A DNA stretch of 16,332 nt from an uncultured Eubacteriales bacterium (GCA_900540495.1 UQGA01000026.1:1-16332), one strand, 5' to 3'. Numbered from the stretch's first letter, positions 7,156-14,523 are shown. Notes: generated by a model not told the origin, from the sequence alone. Translations and numbers: made by a program.

Positions 7156-7824
7156 ATGGAATTTGCACTGTTTGAAAAGCTCGGCGGCCTGGAGGGGCTG
7201 GAGCTGTACCTGCTCATCGCTGCTCTGGCGCTCGTCGCAGCGCTCGTTGCCGCCATTATCGTGCATCGCAGGCGGCAGGCCGCCGCTCCCGCCGCCCCGG
7301 CCGCGCCGTTTACCACACGCGCGCTCGTCTATGGCGCGCTGTGCCTTGCGCTGTCGTTTGCGCTGTCCTACTGTAAGCTGTTTTCCATGCCGTACGGCGG
7401 TTCCATTACGCTGTGCAGCATGCTGCCGCTGGCCCTGTACGCTTCGTGCTTTGGGCCGGCCTGCGGGTTTGCCGCCGCGTTCGGCTACGCGCTGCTGCAG
7501 GTGGTGCAGGGGGCGTGGATCGTCCACTGGGCGCAGTTCATACTCGACTATTTCGTGGCCTTTACCTGCATCGGCCTCGCTTCGCTCGTACCGAAAAACC
7601 TGACGCTCGGCATGGCCGTCGCCGGCTTTGCGCGGATGCTGGTCTCCACCGTGTCCGGCGCCATCTTCTTTGCCGATGGCGGGCTTGCGTACGGCATTGC
7701 CAATCCGTGGGCGTACTCGTTCCTTTACAACGCCCTTTCCATTGGCGTGGACACCGTGATCTGCATGGCGGTGTCCCTGCTGCCGCCGGTCCGCCGCGTA
7801 TACGAGCGGCTCTCGGCGCGCTGA
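7156..7824 (+). CDS. thiT: ThiT-type thiamine carrier (ECF S component)
   Basis: The substrate-binding membrane subunit of an energy-coupling-factor transporter for thiamine; it needs the shared EcfA/EcfA'/EcfT module, which is not in the window. The 222-residue protein has an extra N-terminal helix (about 17-38), an Ala/Pro linker, and then the six-helix ThiT core. Recognisable stretches are MPYGGSITLCSMLPLALYA in the first half, HWAQFILDYFVAF, and NPWAYSFLYNALS near the end. ThiT proteins bind thiamine with conserved Trp, Glu, His, Tyr and Asn residues in these regions. The start at 7156 has GGGAGGAA nearby. The upstream TPP riboswitch independently supports the function. The added N-terminal helix is longer than in the best-studied ThiT proteins. 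A terminator follows at 7909. Confidence 0.93.
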   Translation: MEFALFEKLGGLEGLELYLLIAALALVAALVAAIIVHRRRQAAAPAAPAAPFTTRALVYGALCLALSFALSYCKLFSMPYGGSITLCSMLPLALYASCFGPACGFAAAFGYALLQVVQGAWIVHWAQFILDYFVAFTCIGLASLVPKNLTLGMAVAGFARMLVSTVSGAIFFADGGLAYGIANPWAYSFLYNALSIGVDTVICMAVSLLPPVRRVYERLSAR

Positions 7825-7908
7825 GCGCCCGCATTCCGACCTCCTCGAAACGTCCCGCCGTATCTCCCCTTGGGAGGCCGTTTGGCAACCGGCGGGGCGG
7901 CATCCCCC

Positions 7909-7950
7909 GCAGCCGGCGACGCATCCCCCCTGCGCCGCCGGCTGCTTTTT
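7909..7950 (+). terminator. Terminator of thiT
   Basis: Perfect 10-base arms GCAGCCGGCG (7909-7918) and CGCCGGCTGC (7936-7945) run straight into five T residues (7946-7950). Confidence 0.8.
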
Positions 7951-7975
7951 CCTCCTTTTTGGGGAAGGATAAGGG

Positions 7976-8160
7976 GGGCAAGGAACACCAACGGCACGGC
8001 GCGCAGCGCGGTCTTTACGCTGCGGGTGAGCGACGCCGTGACGCCGCCCCTGACGGGCGACGGCAGCCACCTGGGCCTCTGGGCGGCGCTGGCGCTGCTG
8101 AGCCTCTGCGGGCTCGGCGCGCAGACCTTCAGCCGGCGGCGGCAGGGCATGGTGCGGTAG
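7976..8160 (+). pseudogene. Remnant of a sortase-anchored surface protein C-terminus
   Basis: The reading frame ends with a segment of the form TG-DGSHLGLW, followed by a hydrophobic run (AALALLSLCGLGA) and an Arg-rich tail (SRRRQ). This is the layout of a cell-wall sorting signal: LPxTG-like motif, membrane stretch and positive tail. Here the motif reads PPLTGD, so the usual LPxTG is not intact. Before it there is only about 25 residues of plausible sequence (NGTARSAVFTLRVSD), and the same frame further upstream runs through the thiT terminator, so no full gene exists. I read it as the leftover end of a surface protein. It could also be chance, but the match of three consecutive parts makes that less likely. 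Confidence 0.45.
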
Positions 8161-8211
8161 GGCCCCGCGCACAAGGCGCCCGCCAGCCGGGGGCCGGAGA
8201 GAACGGACGTT

Positions 8212-8244
8212 CATGCCGGCAGGTTTCGGCATGGGCGCTTTTTT
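8212..8244 (+). terminator. Terminator-like hairpin after the surface-protein remnant
   Basis: Arms CATGCCG (8212-8218) and CGGCATG (8227-8233) are followed after five bases by a six-T tract (8239-8244). It may be the original terminator of the decayed gene. Confidence 0.5.
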
Positions 8245-8424
8245 GCGCTTTCCGTTCCCGGGTCCGGTCGCGCACGGCTGTCGCTGACCGGCTACGGCCG
8301 CGGGGAAACGTTCCCCCGGAGCGGCCGTCCTGCCCGACGATCCGCAGGCGGCGGTTGCCATCCGCTTGCAGCCGAAGGGAAGGCTTGCCCGCCCGCGTCC
8401 GGCTTCATCTCGGGAGCGGCATAA
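8245..8424. other. Host intergenic stretch, no gene
   Basis: I see no supported gene. It contains one strong hairpin: ACGGCCGC (8294-8301) pairs with GCGGCCGT (8321-8328), and inside it GGGGAA (8302-8307) pairs with TTCCCC (8311-8316). No T-run follows, so it is not a typical terminator. Base composition is still host-like. Confidence 0.5.
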
Positions 8425-8456
8425 AAAACCGGGTTTGCTTTTGCAAACCCGGTTTT
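8425..8456. terminator. Bidirectional terminator-like hairpin
   Basis: Perfect 14-base arms at 8425-8438 and 8443-8456 (core AACCGGGTTTGC) surround a TTTT loop, with T residues at the end on plus and A residues at the start that serve the minus strand. It is the last host-looking feature before the composition changes. Confidence 0.65.
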
Positions 8457-8484
8457 CCATTGGTGCGAACGTTCATAACGGATT

Positions 8485-8536
8485 TCATGATGTAATGTAT
8501 AGAGGGTGGATTACACCAAAAAACATTACATCATGA
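8485..8536. repeat. 14-bp perfect inverted repeat at the left edge of element 1
   Basis: TCATGATGTAATGT at 8485-8498 is exactly inverted at 8523-8536, with 24 bases between. A further TGTAAT/ATTACA pair is nested (8491-8496 and 8510-8515). It sits where GC-rich host sequence gives way to element sequence and just before tnpV. I infer that it is part of the recombinase-binding end of the element; the exact crossover cannot be placed without the other end. Confidence 0.55.
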
Positions 8537-8548
8537 CTGGCGGCTCAT

Positions 8549-8576
8549 TTGTGGCGAATGAAAAGACAGTTATGAT
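8549..8576 (+). promoter_or_regulatory. Promoter and hairpin leader of tnpV
   Basis: TTGTGG (8549-8554) and TATGAT (8571-8576) are 16 bases apart. The leader that follows has nested inverted repeats: GACAGTTA (8565-8572) with TAACTGTC (8604-8611) overlaps the -10 box, and GAGGG/CCCTC forms a hairpin at 8581-8593. The outer repeat could be an operator. Confidence 0.45.
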
Positions 8577-8639
8577 AAAGGAGGGATGCCCTCAAACCTA
8601 CCGTAACTGTCAACCACATTCCCACGAAAGGAGTCTTGT

Positions 8640-8990
8640 ATGGAACTGACTTACACCAAATGCGGCGATTATCTCATTCCTGACCTTGTGTTATTGGACA
8701 CCAAAGAGTACCATATCGGGAAATATGGCCGGTTGCGCCGTGCCTACCTAAAAGAACACCGGCCCATTCTGTATACCGATCTTATTGTCACTGAAAAGCT
8801 GTTTCCCCATTTGGAGGAAATCGACACCGCCTGCCGGGAGCGGTTAGAAATCATTGAAAAAGCCATGATGCAGCAGGAGGGCGTCACAGAAGCCCTGAAA
8901 GCTGCCGACCAGATGGCATGGGTGCGCTCCATGAACTCCATCCACAACAGGGCCGAGGAGATTATCTTGGCTGAACTGATCTACTGTTGA
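8640..8990 (+). CDS. tnpV: TnpV-family transposon-encoded protein
   Basis: A 116-residue protein that I recognise as the TnpV family, found near one end of Tn4451-like and related Clostridial elements. It starts MELTYTKCGDYLIPDL, contains the conserved KYGRLRRAYLKEHRP segment (about 30-44), and is otherwise acidic and helical, ending AEEIILAELIYC. Its biochemical role is not established; it is not the recombinase. GAAAGGAG lies 8 bases before the ATG. It forms a two-gene unit with the next gene, with a 13-base gap. Composition is clearly lower in GC than the host genes to the left. Confidence 0.85.
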   Translation: MELTYTKCGDYLIPDLVLLDTKEYHIGKYGRLRRAYLKEHRPILYTDLIVTEKLFPHLEEIDTACRERLEIIEKAMMQQEGVTEALKAADQMAWVRSMNSIHNRAEEIILAELIYC

Positions 8991-9003
8991 GGGAGGGAAC
9001 ACC

Positions 9004-9279
9004 ATGATTTTAGAAGCCATGTATAACGGAGAGTTTTATCCCTGTGAAACCGTTGTTCCCACATCCCCGGAATACCGCAAGGCGATCCAAACCTGTGCGG
9101 CGTTGATGGAGCAGTTATCCCAGCGGCTCAGCAAAGAGGACTATGCTCTGGTGGAGGAACTCCGGGCGCAGAACGCTATCGCTCAGTGCGAGGAAAGTGA
9201 GAGCCATTTCAAGTATGGCTTTTCGGCGGGGCTGATTGTCCAGCAGGAGGCCCATGAACAGCTGCAAAACAAGAAATAA
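9004..9279 (+). CDS. Small element protein, DUF6809-like
   Basis: A 91-residue, acidic, mostly helical protein without signal or membrane segment. It begins MILEAMYNGEFYPCE and carries the tail FKYGFSAGLIVQQEAHE. I recognise this as a small family usually seen next to tnpV in Clostridial elements (DUF6809 by my recollection). No function is known. The start has GAGGGAGG just upstream and overlaps nothing. The gene ends before a shared terminator and converges with the RhuM gene. Confidence 0.7.
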   Translation: MILEAMYNGEFYPCETVVPTSPEYRKAIQTCAALMEQLSQRLSKEDYALVEELRAQNAIAQCEESESHFKYGFSAGLIVQQEAHEQLQNKK

Positions 9280-9291
9280 GCGATGGCCGAA

Positions 9292-9333
9292 AAAGCCCAC
9301 GCAGCCGGAAAGAGAACCGGAGGCGTGGGCTTT
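9292..9333. terminator. Bidirectional terminator between converging genes
   Basis: Arms AAAGCCCACGC (9292-9302) and GCGTGGGCTTT (9323-9333) are perfectly inverted, with an inner CCGG/CCGG pair. A and T ends serve both strands. It separates the tnpV unit from the RhuM operon. Confidence 0.85.
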
Positions 9334-9345
9334 CTGTGTATATGG

Positions 9346-10374
9346 TTATTCTGTCAGGGCATCCGAAGTTTCCGCAACCAGCCGGTCAAAGTCGCTCTGA
9401 TAGGTCCGATCCTGCAAAACCCGGAACTTTTCAAACTCTTTCTCGGCAAAGGCTTTGGCAATGGCGGCGGTCACCTTGCCCTTATCATGCAGAATATCTT
9501 CCTCGTTGAACTGTAAAAATGCGTCAAGCCGCTTGACCCAATCGGCCATATACATGACATTTCCACGGCGGGCCTGCCGTTCCGCATAGTCCAGGTACAT
9601 GGTGACGATCTCGTTCAGGTTTCGCATTTCCGTTTCGTTCAGATAGTTTTTAGCGACGGTGACATCCGATTTGCGGATGCGGCCTTTGGGGGCGTTTTTC
9701 CATGTGGTCAGCCCCATGTTGGGCTTGGTGCTGTCGGCACGGCCGTATACGATCTCAGCGGCGGTATGATGGGCGACCGCATAGTGGAGCTTATTCTGCA
9801 CCGTGGCAAAAAACTCCTTTGTGATGGGGCTTTCCACATCGTAGTCGGCGCTGCACTGAGAATAGATGTCCGTGATTTTCTGGTAGAACCTTCTCTCGCT
9901 GGCCCGGATGTCCCGGATACGCTCCAGCTGTTCCTCGAAATAATCCTTGCCAAAAAAGTTCTCCGGCTCTCGCAGCCGTGCGTCATCCATCACATAACCC
10001 TTGATGATGAACTCTTTCAACACCCGGTTCGCCCAAATGCGGAACATGGTCGCCTTTTTGGAGTTCACACGATACCCCACAGCGATGATGGCGTCCAGAT
10101 TATAATAGTTGGTCTGATACCGTTTTCCGTCCGCCGCAGTTGTTTCCATTTTGGAAACAACTGAATCCTCGCTCAGTTCGCCGGATTCAAAGATTTTTTT
10201 CAGATGCTTGGAAATGGCCGCTTTCTGCACTTCGAACAGCTCTGCCATTTTTGCCTGCGTCAGCCAGAGATTTTCCTGAAAGAGCAGGATTTCCACCCGC
10301 ACCTCTCCGTTTTCGGTCTTGTAAAAGAGGATTTCTCTGGTTTCATACGGGGTCAGCCCCTGTTCCTCGCTCAT
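9346..10374 (-). CDS. RhuM-family protein
   Basis: A 342-residue cytoplasmic protein of the virulence RhuM family, named from Salmonella pathogenicity island 3 and common on mobile elements. After a short lead (YETREILFYKTENGEVRVEI) comes a winged-helix-like region with WLTQAKMAELFEVQKAAISKHL (about 33-54). Next is a segment of the Bro-N/antirepressor kind with NLDAIIAVGYRVNSKKATMFRIWAN (about 92-116), then a long helical C-terminal part. The layout suggests DNA or regulator binding, but no member has a settled biochemical role. The start has GGAGGTGA upstream and overlaps the previous gene by 4 bases (ATGA), so translation is coupled. It is the last gene of the three-gene cargo operon of element 1. 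Confidence 0.85.
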   Translation of the reverse strand: MSEEQGLTPYETREILFYKTENGEVRVEILLFQENLWLTQAKMAELFEVQKAAISKHLKKIFESGELSEDSVVSKMETTAADGKRYQTNYYNLDAIIAVGYRVNSKKATMFRIWANRVLKEFIIKGYVMDDARLREPENFFGKDYFEEQLERIRDIRASERRFYQKITDIYSQCSADYDVESPITKEFFATVQNKLHYAVAHHTAAEIVYGRADSTKPNMGLTTWKNAPKGRIRKSDVTVAKNYLNETEMRNLNEIVTMYLDYAERQARRGNVMYMADWVKRLDAFLQFNEEDILHDKGKVTAAIAKAFAEKEFEKFRVLQDRTYQSDFDRLVAETSDALTE

Positions 10375-11291
10375 TCCTGGTCACCTCCATCCGTCCGGTT
10401 CTTTCCCCGGCTCTTGTAGACATTGTACTGATTTTTACACCGTGGGCTGCAAAAGGCGGCGTTGGACCTGCTGCCCAGAAACACCTTCTGGCAGTGCTTG
10501 CACAGGCGCAGGGGCTGGTCATCGTCCACCAGCATGAAGCTGAACATCATCTGGATACCCAGCAGCAGGGAGTGAAAATCCCAGTAAATGGTGGGTTTAT
10601 CCAGCAGCTCGATGTGGTAGCTGGGGGCGATTCCGCCGAACGCAGCCATGGCCTTGCGATACAACCCCCGTGCGTCCTCGTCGATGGAATCATAATCTTT
10701 GTAGTACAGGATTGAGGTAGACAGGGTGAATGCCCAGTCCTTGAACTGCTGGGCAACCCAGTCGTAGGGTTCCGCATATTCCCGCTGGAAGCTCATATTC
10801 TTCGCCATCGGCTCGTCCATGAAGGTCATGGTCAGGGCAACCATCGTCCGGTTACCGGACACGTTCCATGTGGATGTAATGCCTTTCTTCACCAGGTCCA
10901 GCTGGTCAAAGGGGTAAAACAGGGACAGATATTTGTCTGCCGCCATGGATTCTTCCTTGATAAAATGGTTTTTCGGCAGGTACACCGCCTCATAGTCCAT
11001 AAAGGACGGCGTGGTGGGCAGAGCGGTCATCAGCCCCAGCAGGCCGTACCGGGTGATAAACTCCATGATCGCCTTTTCCACTTCTGCTTCCGGCTTGCGC
11101 CCCATCATCAGCATCCCCACATTCAGCGCATCCAGCACAATGTTGGGGACCTCTTTCAGCGGATTGTAGACATCCGGCTTTGCGCTCTTGCCGGGGGTGA
11201 TGTATCGCTTTCCATCTTCCGCCGTTTTCAGCTCGTAGTGATTGTACCGCACCCAATGGGAACGGGACTGTTCAAATAAATTTTTCATCAT
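10371..11291 (-). CDS. Zinc-finger protein of unknown function
   Basis: A 306-residue protein of unestablished function. The first 250 residues show no motif I know; they are rich in aromatic residues and probably globular. The C-terminus has a clear zinc-binding motif: CKHC followed 13 residues later by CSPRC, in the context LCKHCQKVFLG and FCSPRCKNQY, then a basic tail KSRGK. This resembles the short zinc finger seen at the end of CGNR-type regulators, so nucleic-acid binding is likely. It may belong to the group annotated as DUF6076, which I cannot confirm. Two ATG codons are adjacent; AAGGAG and AAAGGG precede them. It lies between the sigma-like gene (31-base gap) and the RhuM gene (4-base overlap). 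Confidence 0.65.
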   Translation of the reverse strand: MMKNLFEQSRSHWVRYNHYELKTAEDGKRYITPGKSAKPDVYNPLKEVPNIVLDALNVGMLMMGRKPEAEVEKAIMEFITRYGLLGLMTALPTTPSFMDYEAVYLPKNHFIKEESMAADKYLSLFYPFDQLDLVKKGITSTWNVSGNRTMVALTMTFMDEPMAKNMSFQREYAEPYDWVAQQFKDWAFTLSTSILYYKDYDSIDEDARGLYRKAMAAFGGIAPSYHIELLDKPTIYWDFHSLLLGIQMMFSFMLVDDDQPLRLCKHCQKVFLGSRSNAAFCSPRCKNQYNVYKSRGKNRTDGGDQE

Positions 11292-11322
11292 ACACGCCCT
11301 TTCTCCTTAATCGTCCCAATTA

Positions 11323-12159
11323 TCAGGGGCGGTTTTTCTTTTTTCTGCGCTTGAACTTGTTCTCCCGCCGGATCACGGCATCCTTGCCCTGTTTCCTTGC
11401 GATTTTCGAGTATTCCTCCAAAAACTGGCGTTCCCGCAAGGTCAAACCGCCGCCATGCTCCTGCTTGCCGCACAGATGGTCATACATCTGGCGCTGCAAT
11501 TTCTTATGGATGGTCTTTCGCAACTTGCGGATATTGCGATCAGACTGCCCACGAACAGCGGCAAGTCGGGTGGTGCTGTACAGCCGCAAAGAGAGGAAAT
11601 ACAAAACTTCCTTGTGTTCCTCGCTCAGTTCCTCCACCATGCGGGAAACAAAGGCATCGGCGGTCAGGTTGTACATCTCATAGGGGCAGTCAAACAGGAT
11701 GTCCAGAAAGTTTCCGGCCATCAGCTGCCGGTATGCAGGGTTGTTCATCCATCGGGGAATGAGCTTCGGTTCCGGCACCGCCTGATATTCCAGCGGCACA
11801 TCTCCACGAAGGTTTTCATGGTCCCGTTCCCGGCGCTCCCGGTTTCGGTCCAGCTTGTTCCATTCCTCCACCACGGCCCGGAAATCCTTTTCGGTGCGGG
11901 CGGCTTCCTCCAGCCGCCGTATGGCCTCGGCCCGAATCTCCCGTTTCAGCCGCTTTTCGCTGACCGGGGCGGCTTCTTCTTCCTCGTCCTCCAGCTCCGC
12001 TTCATAGTCGATGGGATGTTCGTCCTGCTCCAGCTCATTTTCCAGCTCGGCCAGACGTTCTTCCGCAAGCGCCTGTTCCAGCGTTTCTTCCGCCCCAGCG
12101 TCCCATCCGGTGAAGCCACCCTCGGTATCCAGAAGCTCGTCATCAGACAGATACGCCAT
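11323..12159 (-). CDS. Acidic protein with sigma-70 region-4-like DNA-binding part
   Basis: A protein of about 278 residues and the first gene of the cargo operon. The first 90 residues are strongly acidic (runs of E and D). The middle is charged and probably coiled-coil (EKRLKREIRAEAIRRLEEA). A segment near residues 180-230 reads LSEEHKEVLYFLSLRLYSTTRLAAVRGQSDRNIRKLR, which resembles region 4 of sigma-70 factors (helix-turn-helix that reads -35 boxes). The C-terminus is very basic (KFKRRKKKNRP). I take ATG 12159 because AGAGGTGGGGTC stands before it; a longer frame begins upstream at 12219 without a ribosome site. It may be a sigma-like regulator of the element; a region-2 domain is not evident, so a full sigma factor is doubtful. 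Confidence 0.6.
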   Translation of the reverse strand: MAYLSDDELLDTEGGFTGWDAGAEETLEQALAEERLAELENELEQDEHPIDYEAELEDEEEEAAPVSEKRLKREIRAEAIRRLEEAARTEKDFRAVVEEWNKLDRNRERRERDHENLRGDVPLEYQAVPEPKLIPRWMNNPAYRQLMAGNFLDILFDCPYEMYNLTADAFVSRMVEELSEEHKEVLYFLSLRLYSTTRLAAVRGQSDRNIRKLRKTIHKKLQRQMYDHLCGKQEHGGGLTLRERQFLEEYSKIARKQGKDAVIRRENKFKRRKKKNRP

Positions 12160-12231
12160 GACCCCACCTCTTTTCAAAAAAATATTTTGCGATTTTTCAA
12201 AAATGGTTCCGTTTTGCACCCCGGATTTCTC

Positions 12232-12260
12232 CTATTAGTGAAATGGTAATCTGAAAACAA
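12232..12260 (-). promoter_or_regulatory. Candidate promoter of the cargo operon
   Basis: On the minus strand TTGTTT (12260-12255) and TAATAG (12237-12232) are 17 bases apart, about 73 bases before the ATG at 12159. The leader in between is A/T-rich. Confidence 0.4.
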
Positions 12261-12357
12261 GTTACTTGGGTTACAATGACCCGTTCACGCTGGAGAAAGG
12301 GGGCTTTCGCCATGTTCAGGCTTGACACAAAAAAGAAGTAACACAATCGCAGGTTAC
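12261..12357. promoter_or_regulatory. Cluster of GTTAC repeats between divergent units
   Basis: The pentamer GTTAC occurs twice in tandem (12261 and 12270), then as GTAAC (about 12337) inverted against GTTAC (about 12353). The cluster lies between the cargo operon and tnpW, which diverge. It could be an operator controlling both, or recombinase binding repeats; this is inference only. Confidence 0.3.
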
Positions 12358-12421
12358 AAACAACGGAACCATAACAACAGTATACACCGGATGCGCCGAA
12401 AGCGCAAGAAAGAGAGGTTCT

Positions 12422-12625
12422 ATGGCAGATAAAAACGTCGTGTTTCTGACCCGGCACATTGGCAAGACCACCTATAAAGTTCGTATCTACCTCAGCGAAA
12501 CCGCCGAGGAAACGATGGAAGATAAAATTCTGCGGCTGATCCGCAACGACGGGCTGGCAAACCAGCCGGAATGTGGTATAATGGAACTGCCACAAATGAG
12601 CCGTCCGTCTGAAAGGAGCGCCTGA
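12422..12625 (+). CDS. tnpW: TnpW-type transposon-encoded protein
   Basis: A 67-residue protein of the TnpW kind, recognised from its pattern of a short basic start, then IGKTTYKVRIYLSETAEETMEDKILRLI. It lies immediately before the recombinase gene, as in related elements. Function is not established; a small role in recombination or its regulation is likely. AGAGAGG lies upstream. It ends 1 base before the recombinase ATG, so the two are one operon. Element 2 carries a second, clearly related protein. Confidence 0.75.
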   Translation: MADKNVVFLTRHIGKTTYKVRIYLSETAEETMEDKILRLIRNDGLANQPECGIMELPQMSRPSERSA

Positions 12626-12626
12626 T

Positions 12627-12827
12627 ATGGCAAACAGACAGACGGAAGAAAAAATTACTGCGCTCTATGAGCGCCTGTCCCGTGACGATGACCTCACGGG
12701 CGACTCGAACTCCATTCTGAACCAAAAACGGTATCTCGAAAGCTATGCAGCACAGCGGGGCTACACCAATATCGTCCACTACACAGACGATGGGTGGTCC
12801 GGCGGCAACTTTGCTGGGGTTAGATAG
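12627..12827 (+). pseudogene. tnpX: Truncated large serine recombinase (TnpX type)
   Basis: The N-terminal part of a large serine recombinase, the enzyme that would excise and insert element 1. It starts with MANRQTEEKITALYERLS, where S18 is the expected catalytic serine, and continues through NSILNQKRYLESYA to YTDDGWSGGNF. At that point, near base 12815, family members normally continue with E/D-R-P, but here the frame reads AGVR and stops. About 60 of an expected 500-plus residues remain. GAAAGGAG precedes the ATG. The break coincides with the end of the recombinase gene of element 2, so the gene was cut by insertion of that element rather than by a point mutation. The missing part should lie beyond the right window edge. 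Confidence 0.85.
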
Positions 12828-14493
12828 CGATACTTTTTACATCTACCATGTTGCGGCGGTCATGGTTGACAACTTGCGTCGGCTCCTGCTCGGTATCAAC
12901 CTGTCCGACAAAGCTATAATGGATTTCGATTTTCCGGGTGTTGGTTTCCCGGTCTAATTCATGTATCAAAATACGGTCGATAAACTCATGGACGTTTTCA
13001 TAGGTCAATTCCTGTATGTCGCTGTATTTCCCGACAATCTGAATAAACCTTGATATATCCCTTTTTCGCTCGGTAACGGTTGCGATCTGCTGTTGTAACT
13101 CGTCTATCCTTGCGGCAAGGGATTTCTTTTCGTCCTCATAGCCGGAAGTTAGAAACACAAACCGTTCATCTGTCAGTCTGCCTAATGCGTTGTCCTCATA
13201 CAGCTTGCGGAAAAGCGTGTCAAGTTCGGTCATACGCGCCTGTGCTTTGAAAAGTTCCTTTTGCTGCTGCGCTAATGCCTTTCTCGCTTCCATGTCGCCG
13301 TACTCGGTAGCTTTACAGATAAAGTCCTGTTCGTGTTCCTTAACATACCGCAAAACCCGCCGCATATCTTCCAGCACTAAATCAAGAAGTACGTTTTTGC
13401 GGATATAATGAGAGGTACACTCGCTGCCTGTCCTTGCCCTGTTGCGCCATGCGCCGCAAGAATAGGAAAACTTGCGCGGCTCGATATTTACGCCCTGTTG
13501 GTAATACATCTTATGTCTGCAACCAGCGCAAAACAGCAAGCCGGAAAAAATATCAATCTCCGCTGCTTTTGTCGGGCGGTGGCGGGTAGCAATCCGCTTT
13601 TGCGCAAGTTCAAAGGTTTCCTCGTCAACAAGCGGCTCATGGGTGTTTGGGAAGAAATAGCGTTGTTCTTCTTCGTTCTTCCGGGTCTTTTTCGACTTGT
13701 AGGATACCTTGTGAGTTTTCGCGGTTATGGTATGCCCTAAATATTCCTGCCTTGCTAATATGTCATAGAGCGTTTTGTCCGGCCAAGTATAGGGGGCGAT
13801 CATTGCCCGCTGATACCGCGCCTGTCCTGTACGCTGATAGCGCAACGCTCCAATCGTCAAGACTTTGTTTTCCGCAAGCCATTTTTGGATTTCGCACATA
13901 CGCACGCCGCTAACAAACATAGCGAAAACCTGTTTGACAATCGGCGCGGTTTCCGGGTCGGGTATAAGGTGGTGGCGGTTGTTCGGGTCTGGGATATAGC
14001 CGTATGGATATTCCCCGTTGACGCGCTCGCCTTTTTGCGCCTGTGCCTGTTTAACTGCGCGGATTTTCTTGCTTGTGTCGCGGGCGTAAAACTCGTTAAA
14101 CCAGTTCCGCAAGGGGGTAAACTCGTTATCCTCCCGCGCTGTGTCAACTCCGTCGTTGATCGCGATATAGCGTACTCCGTTTTCGGGAAATACAATCTCT
14201 ATGAGTTCGCCCGTTTTCAGATAGTTTCTGCCAAGACGGGAAAGGTCTTTGGTAATGACCGTCGCCACTCGTCCGGCTTCCACTTCCTGCAACATCGCTT
14301 GCAGCCCCTCGCGCTCAAAACTCACGCCGGAAAATCCGTCGTCCACAAAAAACTTTGTGTTCAAAAAATGGTGTTCGTCCGCATAGCGTTGAAGTATCAT
14401 TTTTTGGTGCTGTATGCTTCCGCTTTCTCCGGCTTGCATATCCTCTTGACTTAAACGGCAGTAAAGGGCGGTGATTTTATTCGACTGTAACAT
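12820..14493 (-). CDS. Large serine recombinase (TndX/TnpX type), intact
   Basis: The recombinase expected to cut and rejoin the ends of element 2. The protein of 557 residues has a resolvase-like catalytic domain: ITALYCRLSQED with catalytic S15, SGSIQHQK, FFVDDGFSGVSFEREGL, and VITKDLSRLGRNYLKTGELIE. A recombinase domain with PYGYIPDPNNRHHLI follows, then a zinc ribbon starting CAGCRHKMYY and continuing with CGAWRNRARTGSEC. A long coiled-coil lies at about 390-480, and a C-terminal domain (DUF4368-like) reads ELTYENVHEFIDRILIHE. ATG 14493 is chosen for the perfect AGGAGG 5 bases upstream; an upstream in-frame start exists but has no site. The stop lies about 6 bases from the junction with element 1. 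Preceded by a promoter overlapping a perfect inverted repeat. Confidence 0.93.
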   Translation of the reverse strand: MLQSNKITALYCRLSQEDMQAGESGSIQHQKMILQRYADEHHFLNTKFFVDDGFSGVSFEREGLQAMLQEVEAGRVATVITKDLSRLGRNYLKTGELIEIVFPENGVRYIAINDGVDTAREDNEFTPLRNWFNEFYARDTSKKIRAVKQAQAQKGERVNGEYPYGYIPDPNNRHHLIPDPETAPIVKQVFAMFVSGVRMCEIQKWLAENKVLTIGALRYQRTGQARYQRAMIAPYTWPDKTLYDILARQEYLGHTITAKTHKVSYKSKKTRKNEEEQRYFFPNTHEPLVDEETFELAQKRIATRHRPTKAAEIDIFSGLLFCAGCRHKMYYQQGVNIEPRKFSYSCGAWRNRARTGSECTSHYIRKNVLLDLVLEDMRRVLRYVKEHEQDFICKATEYGDMEARKALAQQQKELFKAQARMTELDTLFRKLYEDNALGRLTDERFVFLTSGYEDEKKSLAARIDELQQQIATVTERKRDISRFIQIVGKYSDIQELTYENVHEFIDRILIHELDRETNTRKIEIHYSFVGQVDTEQEPTQVVNHDRRNMVDVKSIAI

Positions 14494-14523
14494 TAGTCCT
14501 CCTTTCCGACAGCCGAATAAACA

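Larger units (their letters stand above)
8485..12815. mobile_element. Element 1: TnpX/TnpV/TnpW-type serine-recombinase element (interrupted)
   Basis: A block of lower GC content carries tnpV, a DUF6809-like gene, a minus-strand cargo operon, tnpW and the 5' end of a large serine recombinase. These families recur together in Clostridial elements of the Tn4451 type. No relaxase or transfer gene is visible in this part. The right part is missing from view because element 2 begins inside the recombinase gene. Boundaries are approximate: the left edge is inferred from composition and the inverted repeat, the right edge from loss of recombinase similarity. Confidence 0.7.

Noticed and set aside
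7108..8460. Minus-strand frame of 450 codons opposite thiT
   Set aside because: It crosses the riboswitch terminator, thiT and its terminator and has no motif, so it is a shadow of GC-rich composition.
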